Shown here: one piece after another, positions 1 to 7,683 of the stretch
How positions within the stretch are numbered: the stretch's first letter is position 1
Layout of the letters: each line of letters starts with the position of its first letter
DNA from: a virus
Virus record (IMG/VR): IMGVR_UViG_3300037516_000402
Coordinates: 1-25,819 of that record
Strand: one strand, 5' to 3'
Length of the DNA: 25,819 nucleotides
Program-made: the position numbers and the translations under genes
The notes under the pieces: model-generated
Told to the model about the DNA's origin: nothing
Database searches by the model: none
What the model saw: only the letters and a program-made list of their open reading frames with translations

Positions 1-579
1 TCGTCAGCAACTTTCTCAGTTAGACAAAGAGAAGATTTTAGAAAGAAAATTGAGGATATTGTTAAGTTAAGTAAAACCGATACTCCTCCATCAATTTATC
101 TTTTGTTTGGTGAATTAACCAATGAGGAAATGAATGAGTTATATAATCATCCTAAAATAAAAGCAATGGTTTCAATAACAAAAGGTGAAGGATTTGGTAG
201 ACCGTTATTAGAATTTACAATGACGGGTAAACCTGTGATAGCATCTAATTGGTCTGGACATAAAGACTTCTTACCTATGGAGAAAGCTATAATGGTTGGT
301 GGTTCATTAACTGAAGTACACGAAAGTGTGATAGATGATTTTATCATTAAGGGTTCCAAATGGTTCACAGCCAATTATAACGAGTTTACAGAAGTGATGA
401 AAATTGTTATTAAAGATTATGATAAGTTTTTGGAGAAGTCTGAATTGCTTAGAGAGTTTAACTCTGAAAACTTTACGTTGGATAATATGAAAAATAAGTT
501 TGAATCTATTTTAAAACAAAATACAATTCAACCAAAAGAACATAAATTGGTTTTACCAAAACTCACAAAAGTTAACTAA
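1..579 (+). CDS. Glycosyltransferase, GT-B fold (group 1/GT4-like), C-terminal part
   Basis: The reading frame is open from the first base of the window, so the true start lies upstream and only the C-terminal part is seen. A TTG at 103 is in frame but is not a convincing start, because the frame continues unbroken before it. The visible part has the C-terminal nucleotide-sugar-binding region of GT-B enzymes: KGEGFGRPLLE contains the E-x7-E pattern (Glu-Gly-Phe-Gly-Arg-Pro-Leu-Leu-Glu, about 187-213), followed by GKPVIASNWSGHKDFL, a typical conserved segment that contacts the sugar nucleotide. The family transfers a sugar from a nucleotide donor to a glycan or protein; neither donor nor acceptor can be read from the sequence. 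Its stop overlaps the ATG of the next gene by one base, so it is the first visible member of the glycan operon. The family call is firm and the substrate unknown. Confidence 0.85.
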   Translation, partial: SSATFSVRQREDFRKKIEDIVKLSKTDTPPSIYLLFGELTNEEMNELYNHPKIKAMVSITKGEGFGRPLLEFTMTGKPVIASNWSGHKDFLPMEKAIMVGGSLTEVHESVIDDFIIKGSKWFTANYNEFTEVMKIVIKDYDKFLEKSELLREFNSENFTLDNMKNKFESILKQNTIQPKEHKLVLPKLTKVN

Positions 580-830
580 TGTCATTTAAATTTCTCACAG
601 GTAACCAAGATATGTTTACACATTTGGAACCCACCCAACTATTAACATTAAGACAACCAACAATGATTAACAATGTTGAATTTTGTTTTCAGTTTGGTGA
701 TAATGAACCCGTAGTATTTGCAACAGGACCTAATGAATGTCAAATTCGATTAAGTCCACAAACAGATGCTAATATTATGTTCACAGATAATCATAGACAG
801 TTTAAATTATTTGCAAGAGAAAGACAATGA
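579..830 (+). CDS. Small hypothetical protein in glycan operon
   Basis: An 83-residue protein of unknown function. The ATG shares one base with the stop of the upstream glycosyltransferase, and its own stop overlaps the next ATG in an ATGA junction, so it is translated in series with its neighbours. The sequence is hydrophilic and probably beta-rich in the middle (NNVEFCFQFGDNEPVVFATG). It has no signal peptide, membrane segment or catalytic motif that I can recognise. It sits with a second small unknown protein between glycosylation enzymes and could be a small virion protein or a glycan acceptor; that is inference only. Confidence 0.75.
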   Translation: MSFKFLTGNQDMFTHLEPTQLLTLRQPTMINNVEFCFQFGDNEPVVFATGPNECQIRLSPQTDANIMFTDNHRQFKLFARERQ

Positions 831-1036
831 GAAAGTTTACCTTCTTTGTTGGTATTAGTAAACCAACACTAACCGCAACTTGGTCACCTGAATTCAATGA
901 TAATTTATTTACTAACCACGGTATTGATGCTGAGGCGGAACTAACAAGAATAATGTCAGCAGAAATTGCAAGAACAATAGATGAAGATATAATAAGAACA
1001 TTAACAAGAGAAATAAACGGAGGATTAAGAGCCTAA
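827..1036 (+). CDS. Small hypothetical protein with C-terminal helical motif
   Basis: A 69-residue protein that begins in an ATGA overlap with the previous gene and ends one base before the epimerase ATG. The C-terminal half (about residues 36-69) is a predicted amphipathic helix with LTRIMSAEIARTIDEDIIRT. This is reminiscent of helical Ile-Asp-x-x-Ile segments found in some myophage structural proteins, a weak similarity from memory and not a family assignment. The N-terminus (FTFFVGISKPTLTATWSPEF) may be a short beta segment. No enzymatic motif is visible. Position within a glycosyltransferase operon suggests, but does not show, that it is linked to the glycan product. Confidence 0.7.
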   Translation: MRKFTFFVGISKPTLTATWSPEFNDNLFTNHGIDAEAELTRIMSAEIARTIDEDIIRTLTREINGGLRA

Positions 1037-1037
1037 T

Positions 1038-1883
1038 ATGAAAATTTTAGTAACAGGAGGAGCAGGATTTATAGGAACTAATCTAATTAAGAGATTATTA
1101 TTTGAAGGGCATAATGTAGAATCTATTGACAACTACGATAGTGGGTTAGTGTCCAATCACGTAGATGGGTGTAACTATCATACGGGAGATATAGAATCTA
1201 TTGGTTTGATGGATAAAGACTTTGATATGATATATCATTTAGCGGGACTAAGTAGAATCCAACCATCGTTTAAAAATCCAACAGAAACTTTCAGAGTTAA
1301 TACTATAGGTACCGAGAGTGTTTGTTCATTTGCAAAGAAAATAAATGCTAAGGTTGTATATGCGGGTTCGTCGTCAAGATGGCACGACCCATTTCAATCA
1401 CCATACGCTTGTTACAAACATATGGGTGAAGAGATTTGTAAAATGTACAGAAAGGTTTATGATATAGACATTGAAATTGTTAGATTTTATAATGTTTACG
1501 GACCTAACGAAGTTGTTGACGGTGATTGGGCCGCAGTTATTGGTATATGGAGAAGACAAGTTATTAATAAGGAACCAATTACTATTGTTGGTGACGGTAA
1601 TCAAAGACGAGATTTCACACACGTTATTGATATAGTTGATGGTTTATATAGGGTTGGTACGAGTAACGAAAAACACGAAGACGCTTGGGAGTTAGGTACT
1701 GGAACCAATTATTCAATACTTGAAGTCTATGAAATGTTTAAGGAAAAATTTGGGTGTGATAAGTTACACATTGAGAATCAGAAGGGTAACTATCGTATAA
1801 CTTTGCGTGAAAATAACGATGCAATCGACCGTTTAGGTTGGTCACCAGAAAATAGATTAAAAAATTATGTAGATAGTTTATGA
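1038..1883 (+). CDS. NAD-dependent nucleotide-sugar epimerase/dehydratase (extended SDR)
   Basis: A 281-residue extended short-chain dehydrogenase. The N-terminal Rossmann motif is GGAGFIG (Gly7-x-x-Gly10-x-x-Gly13). The Asp31-Asn-Tyr region following beta-2 fits NAD(P) binding, and Ser111-113 with Tyr123-x-x-x-Lys127 form the catalytic triad. FYNVYGP and GDGNQRRDFTHVID are hallmark segments of UDP-glucose 4-epimerase and related sugar-nucleotide enzymes. Members interconvert or dehydrate nucleotide sugars in the cytoplasm. The exact reaction is not resolved: UDP-Glc/UDP-Gal 4-epimerase would fit well, because it would supply UDP-galactose to the UDP-galactopyranose mutase encoded downstream, but other epimerases or reductases look alike. 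At 281 residues it is shorter than the usual 310-340. Its stop overlaps the next gene in ATGA. Confidence 0.88.
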   Translation: MKILVTGGAGFIGTNLIKRLLFEGHNVESIDNYDSGLVSNHVDGCNYHTGDIESIGLMDKDFDMIYHLAGLSRIQPSFKNPTETFRVNTIGTESVCSFAKKINAKVVYAGSSSRWHDPFQSPYACYKHMGEEICKMYRKVYDIDIEIVRFYNVYGPNEVVDGDWAAVIGIWRRQVINKEPITIVGDGNQRRDFTHVIDIVDGLYRVGTSNEKHEDAWELGTGTNYSILEVYEMFKEKFGCDKLHIENQKGNYRITLRENNDAIDRLGWSPENRLKNYVDSL

Positions 1884-2503
1884 AAATAAGTTTTGCTATA
1901 ACAGTATCCAAAGAGATAAACGAAATTAAACATTTAGTTCCATTCTTATTAGAACATAAACGACCTCAAGATGAGATAGTTGTTTTGTTTGATGAAAAAA
2001 ATGGAGACAAGGAAGTGTTAGATTTTTTATTGCCTTTTAATATCAAACCTAACGTACAAACCTGGAGAGGTTTTGATTTTGATTATAACTTTGCCGATTG
2101 GAAGAATAAATTAAATTCTTATTGTGTTGGGGATTATATATTTCAATTAGATGCTGATGAGATGGTAAGTGAGTATATGATAAAGAACGTTACTGAAATC
2201 ATTTCTATGAATAAGGACGTTGAGTTATTTTTTCTACCAAGAATAAACATAGTAAGTGGAATAACTCAGGATCATATTAATAGATGGGGATGGATAGTTG
2301 ATGACTTAGGTAGGATTAACTTTCCAGACTTTCAAGGTAGAATATATAAGAAAGGTTTGGAATGGCAGGGAAAAGTTCACGAAAGAATTGTAGGAACGAA
2401 GTCCTATTCATTACTACCATCAGATGAAGAGTCGTATTGTATTAAACATTACAAAGACATATCTAAACAAGAACAACAAAATAACTTATACAGTAAAATA
2501 TGA
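1880..2503 (+). CDS. Glycosyltransferase family 2-like (GT-A)
   Basis: A 207-residue protein starting in an ATGA overlap with the epimerase. The N-terminus lacks the most classical GT2 opening, but residues 30-40 (DEIVVLFDE) and the nucleotide-binding Asp91-Ala-Asp93-Glu94 (FQLDADEMV) after a conserved FADWKNKLNSYCVGDYIF are typical of GT2 enzymes; the acidic triad binds the metal and the nucleotide-sugar phosphate. The later W-x-G-K-V-H-E-R region (about 160-170) is common in this subgroup and lies near the acceptor side. No membrane segment is present, so it probably acts in the cytoplasm on a soluble or peripheral acceptor. Sugar specificity is unknown. Confidence 0.85.
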   Translation: MKISFAITVSKEINEIKHLVPFLLEHKRPQDEIVVLFDEKNGDKEVLDFLLPFNIKPNVQTWRGFDFDYNFADWKNKLNSYCVGDYIFQLDADEMVSEYMIKNVTEIISMNKDVELFFLPRINIVSGITQDHINRWGWIVDDLGRINFPDFQGRIYKKGLEWQGKVHERIVGTKSYSLLPSDEESYCIKHYKDISKQEQQNNLYSKI

Positions 2504-3048
2504 AACTAGAAGAAATATACAATCAGAGATGTTCAACTCCATCGGATATTAATGAACACTTACCAACATTAAAGAAATACGCCGAGGAGTGTGACCACAT
2601 TACCGAAATGGGAGTTAGATGGGTGGTATCAACTTACGCCTTTATGATGGGGGGACCTAAAAAATTAATATCAATTGACATTAACCCCGTTGAAAAACAC
2701 GGAATTAAAGTTGAAGACTTAGTTGAATTAGCCAAAGAAAAAAATGTTGATTTTGAATTTCAATTAGGTGACACTACTGTAATTGAAATTGATGAAACTG
2801 ATTTTCTTTTTATTGATACTTGGCACGTTTACCAACAATTAAAAACAGAATTAACACTACACGGTAATAAAGCTAGAAAATATATTGGATTCCACGACAC
2901 CACAATATTTGAAACTAGAGGGGAAAACGGTCATCCTGGTTTATGGCCCGCAATCGAGGAGTTCTTATCTGAAAACCCTCATTGGTCAGTCCACGAAAGG
3001 TTTACAAATAACAACGGATTAACTATATTAAAGAGAAATGAAGATTGA
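2500..3048 (+). CDS. Class I SAM-dependent methyltransferase-like protein
   Basis: A 182-residue protein with a Rossmann-like methyltransferase layout: Glu36-Met-Gly38 as a short motif I, SIDINP with Asp60 at the end of beta-2, LGDT with Asp91, and FLFIDTWHVYQQLKTEL with Asp106 and His109, then GFHDT with His132 and Asp133. The IDTxHxYxQ and FHDT segments resemble the CmcI/rhamnosyl O-methyltransferase-like group, which often sits in polysaccharide loci. The protein lacks the fullest G-x-G-x-G loop, so substrate and even activity are open. It begins in ATGA overlap with the preceding glycosyltransferase, and its end overlaps the next gene by 11 bases. An O-methylated sugar is the likeliest product, by context. 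Confidence 0.75.
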   Translation: MKLEEIYNQRCSTPSDINEHLPTLKKYAEECDHITEMGVRWVVSTYAFMMGGPKKLISIDINPVEKHGIKVEDLVELAKEKNVDFEFQLGDTTVIEIDETDFLFIDTWHVYQQLKTELTLHGNKARKYIGFHDTTIFETRGENGHPGLWPAIEEFLSENPHWSVHERFTNNNGLTILKRNED

Positions 3049-3616
3049 ATTTATAATACCGACTTATAATAGGGTACATCACTTAATGACTATTATTAGT
3101 TCAATATTTGCTCAAACTAATCCAAATTGGTATATACACGTTGTTGCCGATTGTCCACCCGAAGGAACATTAGATAAGATAATGGACTTTTACAAGGATA
3201 GTGATAAAATAAAATTCACAATTTTAGAAAAAAGGTATAACGATTGGGGACATACCCCAAGAAATTACGGATTAAAAAACTCTAAAGAAGAGTGGGTTAT
3301 TATGACGGGAGAGGATAACTACTACGTTCCTACTTTTGTTGGGGAATTTTTAAAAGTTGCAACTCAGAACACCATATTTGTTTATTGTAATATGGTTCAT
3401 AATTGGGTGAATAAAGACTACATTGCAATTAAATCTCAACCAATATTAGGTCACATTGATATTGGTAATTTTATGGTTAAAAAAAGATTAGCTAAAGATA
3501 TGGAATTGGATGTGACAGAAGCTAACGCCGATGGTTTGTTTGTTGAGGAATACTTGAGACAATATCCTTTCGGTAAACAAAAGTTTATAGAAAAATTTTT
3601 ATATGTCCACAACTAA
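3038..3616 (+). CDS. Glycosyltransferase family 2 (GT-A)
   Basis: A 192-residue GT2 enzyme. The N-terminus EFIIPTYNR followed by helical HHLMTIISSIFAQTNPNWYIHVVADCPP is the classic GT2 nucleotide-binding opening. HTPRNYGLKN (about 72-81) matches the G-x-x-x-A-R-N-x-G-I type segment. MTGEDNYYVP with Glu92-Asp93 occupies the position of the D-x-D motif. It is shorter than average (usual 230-300 residues) and holds only the core catalytic domain. It overlaps both neighbours (11 bases upstream, 14 downstream), supporting co-translation. The sugar and acceptor are unknown. Confidence 0.88.
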   Translation: MKIEFIIPTYNRVHHLMTIISSIFAQTNPNWYIHVVADCPPEGTLDKIMDFYKDSDKIKFTILEKRYNDWGHTPRNYGLKNSKEEWVIMTGEDNYYVPTFVGEFLKVATQNTIFVYCNMVHNWVNKDYIAIKSQPILGHIDIGNFMVKKRLAKDMELDVTEANADGLFVEEYLRQYPFGKQKFIEKFLYVHN

Positions 3617-4367
3617 AAAGAAATGTGCGGTTTTTACTATTGTAAAAAATGAAAATTACTTCTTACCAATATGGTTAAAACATTATAAGAGGTACTTTGA
3701 TAATTCAGACATTTATATCTTAGACCATCAATCGAATGATGGGTCAACTGAAGGATTAGATGTTAATGTTGACTTAGTTATTAACGAAATGGCATTTGAT
3801 CATCAATGGTTAGTTAATACCGTAGAAAACTTCCAAGTTAAATTACTTGAGAACTATGAATCGGTTTTATTTGTGGAAATAGATGAGATAATATATACTC
3901 TTGACAAACCATTAAATGAAGTTATAATTGATTTTATTAACGATGATAATTTACTTGTTCAATCTTGTACTAGTAGAGATTTATTACAAATTTTAGAAAC
4001 AGAAAAGTCTTTAGAAGAGGGTGATTTAATTATTGAAAATAGAAACTATTGGTTCGAGGATGCAATTTACCATAAAACATTATTATCTAAAGTACCTTTA
4101 AAATGGGTGGTTGGATTTCATTACATAACTAACCATACCACAAACCACACACTTAACCTTAGAATGTGTCACTTACATCGTTTTGATTTTGAATTAATGT
4201 GTGAAAGAAATATTCATCGTATAAATAATACCCAAATTGAGGGTGGTGCAAATGGTTTTCAAAATAAAACAACAGATAAAAATAAATTAATGGATTTCTT
4301 TATTATGGAACATAATAAAAAGGAACTCATTCCTGAAGAACATAAAATAGCTCTAAAACATATATGA
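3603..4367 (+). CDS. Glycosyltransferase family 2-like (Glyco_tranf_2_4/GT92-like)
   Basis: A 254-residue protein beginning inside the previous gene. The opening AVFTIVKNENYFLPIWLKHY, then DIYILDHQSNDGSTEGL, is characteristic of the GT2-like/GT92-like group in which a K-N-E motif precedes a W-L-x-H-Y helix. The metal-binding acidic motif is Glu92-Ile-Asp94-Glu95 in LFVEIDEII. Histidine-rich GFHYITNHTTNH and CHLHRFDFE (about 174-200) are also common in this group. The enzyme probably transfers a sugar in the cytoplasm. It has no signal peptide or membrane segment and ends in an ATGA overlap with the following methyltransferase. Confidence 0.82.
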   Translation: MSTTKKKCAVFTIVKNENYFLPIWLKHYKRYFDNSDIYILDHQSNDGSTEGLDVNVDLVINEMAFDHQWLVNTVENFQVKLLENYESVLFVEIDEIIYTLDKPLNEVIIDFINDDNLLVQSCTSRDLLQILETEKSLEEGDLIIENRNYWFEDAIYHKTLLSKVPLKWVVGFHYITNHTTNHTLNLRMCHLHRFDFELMCERNIHRINNTQIEGGANGFQNKTTDKNKLMDFFIMEHNKKELIPEEHKIALKHI

Positions 4368-4990
4368 ATTTAATTGATAAAAATATCTACAATGAATTTA
4401 CTTTATTGCCCGAAGATACATCTGGTTGGAATGGGAATAGTGAAGTTTTTGTTAAATTAATTACAGAAATTAAACCTAAAACAATTATTGAAGTTGGTTC
4501 TTGGAAAGGACAGTCAGCAATTAATATGGGTAAAACAACTAAGGAATTGGGATTAGGTACCACAATACATTGTGTGGACACTTGGTTAGGTGCAATTGAA
4601 TTTTGGTCAAGTTTAAAGGAAACAGAAGAACGTAATTTATTATTACGTCACGGATACCCTCAGATTTATTATCAATTTTTAAGTAATGTAATTCACAATG
4701 GTTTACAAGATACTATTTTACCATTTCCAAATACATCGGAAAATGGATTTAGATATTTTAGAGATATAAAACTGACCGCGGATTTAATTTACATCGACGC
4801 CTCTCACGAGGAGGAAGATGTTTATAAAGATGTAAATAATTATTTTACCTTATTAAACGCGGGAGGTATAATATTTGGGGATGATTATGTTAGTTGGATT
4901 GATGTAAAGAAATCAATTGACAGATTCGTTAAAGAACAAAATTTAACTTTAGAAGTATTGGAAAATAATTTTTGGGTTATAAAAAAATAA
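4364..4990 (+). CDS. Class I SAM-dependent methyltransferase (Methyltransf_24-like)
   Basis: A 208-residue enzyme. The SAM-binding motif I is IIEVGSWKGQS (Glu43-x-Gly45-x-x-x-Gly49). Beta-2 ends with the acidic IHCVDTW (Asp72), and the post-core motif LIYIDASHEEEDVYKDV (Asp145, His148) followed by AGGIIFGDDY (Asp173-Asp174) is diagnostic of the Methyltransf_24 and macrocin-O-methyltransferase-like group. These enzymes commonly methylate sugar hydroxyls or O-antigen residues. It is the second methyltransferase of the operon and is unlike the one at 2500-3048, suggesting two separate methylation steps. It starts in ATGA overlap with the previous gene and stops four bases before the UDP-galactopyranose mutase gene. 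Confidence 0.87.
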   Translation: MNLIDKNIYNEFTLLPEDTSGWNGNSEVFVKLITEIKPKTIIEVGSWKGQSAINMGKTTKELGLGTTIHCVDTWLGAIEFWSSLKETEERNLLLRHGYPQIYYQFLSNVIHNGLQDTILPFPNTSENGFRYFRDIKLTADLIYIDASHEEEDVYKDVNNYFTLLNAGGIIFGDDYVSWIDVKKSIDRFVKEQNLTLEVLENNFWVIKK

Positions 4991-4994
4991 GATT

Positions 4995-6089
4995 ATGGTA
5001 TATGATTACTTAATAGTGGGTTCTGGATTCTTCGGTAGTATCTGTGCACACGAACTTAACAAAACAGGTAAGAAGGTTTTAGTGATTGATTCAAGAAATC
5101 ATATAGGTGGTAACTGTCACACAGAAAATAAAGATGGTATCAATGTTCACACATATGGTCCTCACGTATTTCACACATCAAATGAAGAAGTTTGGAAATG
5201 GATTAATCAATTTGTTGAATTCAATAACTTCAGACTGAATCCTGTTGCCAATTACAAAGATGAATTGTATTCGTTACCTTTTAATATGTGGACATTTAAT
5301 AAGTTATGGAATGTTACCACACCTGAACAAGCTAAACTTGTTATTGAGAATCAATCTAAAGAGATTGGTGAACCAACTAACTTAGAGGAACAAGCAATTA
5401 AATTGGTTGGTAAGGATGTGTATGAGAAATTGATTAAAGGATATACCACCAAACAATGGAAGAAAGACCCTAAAGAATTACCTAAAGAGATTATAACTAG
5501 ATTACCTGTTAGATTTACATTTGATGGTAACTACTTCAATGACAAGTATCAAGGTATTCCAATTGGTGGTTACACACAGATATTTGAAAAGTTATTAGAT
5601 GGTATTGAAGTTAGGTTGGGTGTTGATTATTTCAAAGATGAATTACCCGAACATACTAAAGTAATATACACTGGTCCTATTGATAGGTTCTTTGATTACA
5701 AGTATGGTGAATTAGAATATAAAACAACAAGGTTCGAACATAAACACTTTGACACACCAAACTATCAAGGTACAGCAGTAATGAACTACACTGAAGAAGA
5801 GATAGTACATACTAGAACTATTGAACATAAACATTTTGAAAGTTCAGACACACCAACAACTTGGGTTTCGTGGGAATATCCTCACACATATAAGGCAGGT
5901 GAGACCGAACCATATTATCCTGTGAATGATAAATCAAATACTGAGATATATTCAAAGTATAAAGAAGAGGCAAATAAATTAAGTGATAGTGTTTTATTTG
6001 GTGGTAGGTTAGCCGAGTACAAATATTATGATATGCATCAAGTAATTGCGTCAGCGTTAGATTTTATAAATAAAGAAATTAATAAATGA
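4995..6089 (+). CDS. glf: UDP-galactopyranose mutase
   Basis: A 364-residue flavoenzyme that converts UDP-galactopyranose to UDP-galactofuranose, the donor for galactofuranose-containing glycans. The FAD-binding Rossmann start is VGSGFFG (Gly9-x-Gly11-x-x-Gly14). HIGGNCHTE (about 36-44) and YGPHVFHT (54-61) are signature segments of bacterial Glf. GYTTKQWKKDPKELP with Trp155 and RLPVRFTF with Arg173 match the mobile loop whose arginine (Arg174 in the Klebsiella enzyme) contacts the UDP-sugar. The length is as in the family. It lies four bases after the methyltransferase and overlaps the last glycosyltransferase in ATGA, which makes that enzyme a candidate galactofuranosyltransferase. Finding Glf in a phage implies that the phage makes its own Galf donor. 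Confidence 0.95.
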   Translation: MVYDYLIVGSGFFGSICAHELNKTGKKVLVIDSRNHIGGNCHTENKDGINVHTYGPHVFHTSNEEVWKWINQFVEFNNFRLNPVANYKDELYSLPFNMWTFNKLWNVTTPEQAKLVIENQSKEIGEPTNLEEQAIKLVGKDVYEKLIKGYTTKQWKKDPKELPKEIITRLPVRFTFDGNYFNDKYQGIPIGGYTQIFEKLLDGIEVRLGVDYFKDELPEHTKVIYTGPIDRFFDYKYGELEYKTTRFEHKHFDTPNYQGTAVMNYTEEEIVHTRTIEHKHFESSDTPTTWVSWEYPHTYKAGETEPYYPVNDKSNTEIYSKYKEEANKLSDSVLFGGRLAEYKYYDMHQVIASALDFINKEINK

Positions 6090-7195
6090 ATATAACATTT
6101 GTATTGGCGGTATTAAATAAATTAGATTTAACCAAGGATTGTTATAATCATTTACGTAAGTTATATCCAGAGGTACCGTTAGTTATTAGTAGTGGCGGAT
6201 CTTTAGATGGTACAAAGGAATGGTTAGAATCTTTAGATGATGAGTATATGTCATATTTTCACGACGATGAAAGATTGACATTTTCCGATACCTACAATGC
6301 TGGAATTAAATTAGTTGATACTGAGAAATTAGTGTTGATACATAACGATATGGTTATTGGTGAACAGTTCTTAGAGAACTTAGATAGATTATTAGATGAG
6401 AATCCAAATACTTTATTATCGTACACCACAATTGAACCTCCAATCTTTAAGGGACACAAAAGACCTGGTAAAGTATTAATGGATATGGGGTCATCGTTTC
6501 ATAATTTTGACCATACTTTATTTGAACGATACGTTCAAGACAATAAAGATAAATGTAATATCTACGATGGTGCGGTTTTCTTTATGAGTGGGACCAAGAA
6601 AATGTTTGATGATATTGGCGGGTTTGATGGTTTTAGTTTTGTCCCTTGTTTCTGTGAGGATGATGATTTCTTAATTCGTGCGAAACTAAAAGGCTACGAA
6701 CTTAAAACTACGGACTGTGCAATCACCTATCATTTTGTTTCGCAGACATCTAGATTTAGTGACGAGATGAAGACCGATAGGTTTAAAATTGAAGTTTCGT
6801 CAAATAGAAACTTTATTAGGAAGTGGGGTATTCCAATATCATCGTTTAATGAATTAAGATATTGGGAAGATAAGATTTTCAAATATAATACCTTTTCAAT
6901 TGGTTTGACAACTAGAGATAAATCGAAATTAGTACAATTAGAACCTTACTTTGATAAAATCGATTTAGGGGTGATTCCTGAAGATTATATAGAGAATGAA
7001 CAAAAGAATACACGCTACGATTTAAGGTCGAAATTTACCCTTACTGACACCGTTGACGTGATGGTTTATGAAACTGCACCATTCACAGATGAAGACATTT
7101 ATACTTTGAATAGATTAAGGTTGTCATTACCTCATTATGAACCTGGACAATACAATATAGGTAATATGTTAATAGAAATAAAAAAGGGACTATAA
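6086..7195 (+). CDS. Glycosyltransferase family 2, last gene of glycan operon
   Basis: A 369-residue GT2 enzyme. The start TFVLAVLNKLDLTKDCYNHL and LVISSGGSLDGTKEWLE form the nucleotide-binding half, and LIHNDMV (His86-Asn87-Asp88) is in the D-x-D position. A middle segment YDGAVFFMSGTKKMFDDIGGFD is the usual acceptor-side signature, and CFCEDDDFLIRAKLKGY (Glu191-Asp192) carries the likely catalytic base, as in many GT2 enzymes. The C-terminal 120 residues (about 250-369) are an extension I do not recognise. The start is an ATGA overlap with glf, so it may be the galactofuranosyltransferase (inference). The stop codon TAA lies within the loop of the terminator hairpin. Confidence 0.88.
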   Translation: MNITFVLAVLNKLDLTKDCYNHLRKLYPEVPLVISSGGSLDGTKEWLESLDDEYMSYFHDDERLTFSDTYNAGIKLVDTEKLVLIHNDMVIGEQFLENLDRLLDENPNTLLSYTTIEPPIFKGHKRPGKVLMDMGSSFHNFDHTLFERYVQDNKDKCNIYDGAVFFMSGTKKMFDDIGGFDGFSFVPCFCEDDDFLIRAKLKGYELKTTDCAITYHFVSQTSRFSDEMKTDRFKIEVSSNRNFIRKWGIPISSFNELRYWEDKIFKYNTFSIGLTTRDKSKLVQLEPYFDKIDLGVIPEDYIENEQKNTRYDLRSKFTLTDTVDVMVYETAPFTDEDIYTLNRLRLSLPHYEPGQYNIGNMLIEIKKGL

Positions 7196-7206
7196 GTCCC
7201 TTTTTT
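7181..7206. terminator. Bidirectional intrinsic terminator between convergent genes
   Basis: A perfect 11-bp stem, AAAAAGGGACT (7181-7191) pairing with AGTCCCTTTTT (7195-7205), with a 3-base loop ATA. The stem is flanked by A-runs on the left and T-runs on the right, so it can terminate transcription arriving from either side. The TAA stop of the plus-strand glycosyltransferase runs from the loop into the stem (7193-7195), and the minus-strand gene ends two bases beyond the T-run (7208). Confidence 0.9.
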
Positions 7207-7207
7207 A

Positions 7208-7663
7208 TTATTTCTTAATCAACTTAAATAGTACTTGATATTTGTCTTTTGTTTTTCCCGCTTCCTTTAGATCTTCTTTGGTAATTTCAGGATATTCAAT
7301 TTCAATTTCTTGATTTAAAAGTACACCATATTCATTATCAAATTCGATGTACTGAGGGTTAACAACTTTACCAGTTACGGTACCTTCATCGTCCTTAACT
7401 TCGTTGTACATTTTTACTAAGACGCCACCATTACCATCTTCTTCTCCATACTTTTTGATTAATTCATCTCTTAATGCTTCAACCTTAGTTCTCTCGCCTT
7501 TAAGTTCTGTTGAGAAGTCACTCAATTCGTATTTCAAAATGATTGAAAGGTTTTGTTTACTGAATCCCTCAAACACCTGTTCTCCAGTTTGTGGTTCGAT
7601 ATACCCGTTAATTTCGCTTTCTAATTGTAGAACGTCCCCTAATTTTAATGTGATTTTTTCCAT
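7208..7663 (-). CDS. Hypothetical phage protein (DUF1617-like)
   Basis: A 151-residue acidic, soluble protein. The segment GERTKVEALRDELIKKYGEEDGNGGV (about 55-80 by position) and the later NEYGVLLNQEIEIEYPEI resemble small phage proteins of the DUF1617 type, which have an arginine-containing helix, then a KYG-x-x-x-xNG turn and a C-terminal acidic strand. That similarity is from memory and its function is unknown in any case. The ATG follows an A-rich leader (AATTAAAAAAT) with no Shine-Dalgarno sequence. A promoter-like element lies immediately upstream, so the gene may be expressed on its own. It ends at the shared terminator. Confidence 0.75.
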   Translation of the reverse strand: MEKITLKLGDVLQLESEINGYIEPQTGEQVFEGFSKQNLSIILKYELSDFSTELKGERTKVEALRDELIKKYGEEDGNGGVLVKMYNEVKDDEGTVTGKVVNPQYIEFDNEYGVLLNQEIEIEYPEITKEDLKEAGKTKDKYQVLFKLIKK

Positions 7664-7683
7664 ATTTTTTAATTTTCTTTTAT

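Noticed and set aside
1398-1622. Minus-strand ORFs inside the glycan operon and other small opposite-strand frames
   Set aside because: They lie opposite well-supported enzymes, have no leaders and show no recognisable features.
6065-6072. TATAAATA, like the T4 late promoter
   Set aside because: It lies in the coding end of glf within an AT-rich operon, and another copy at 4220 is deep inside a gene. No start-associated pattern was found, so chance is likely.
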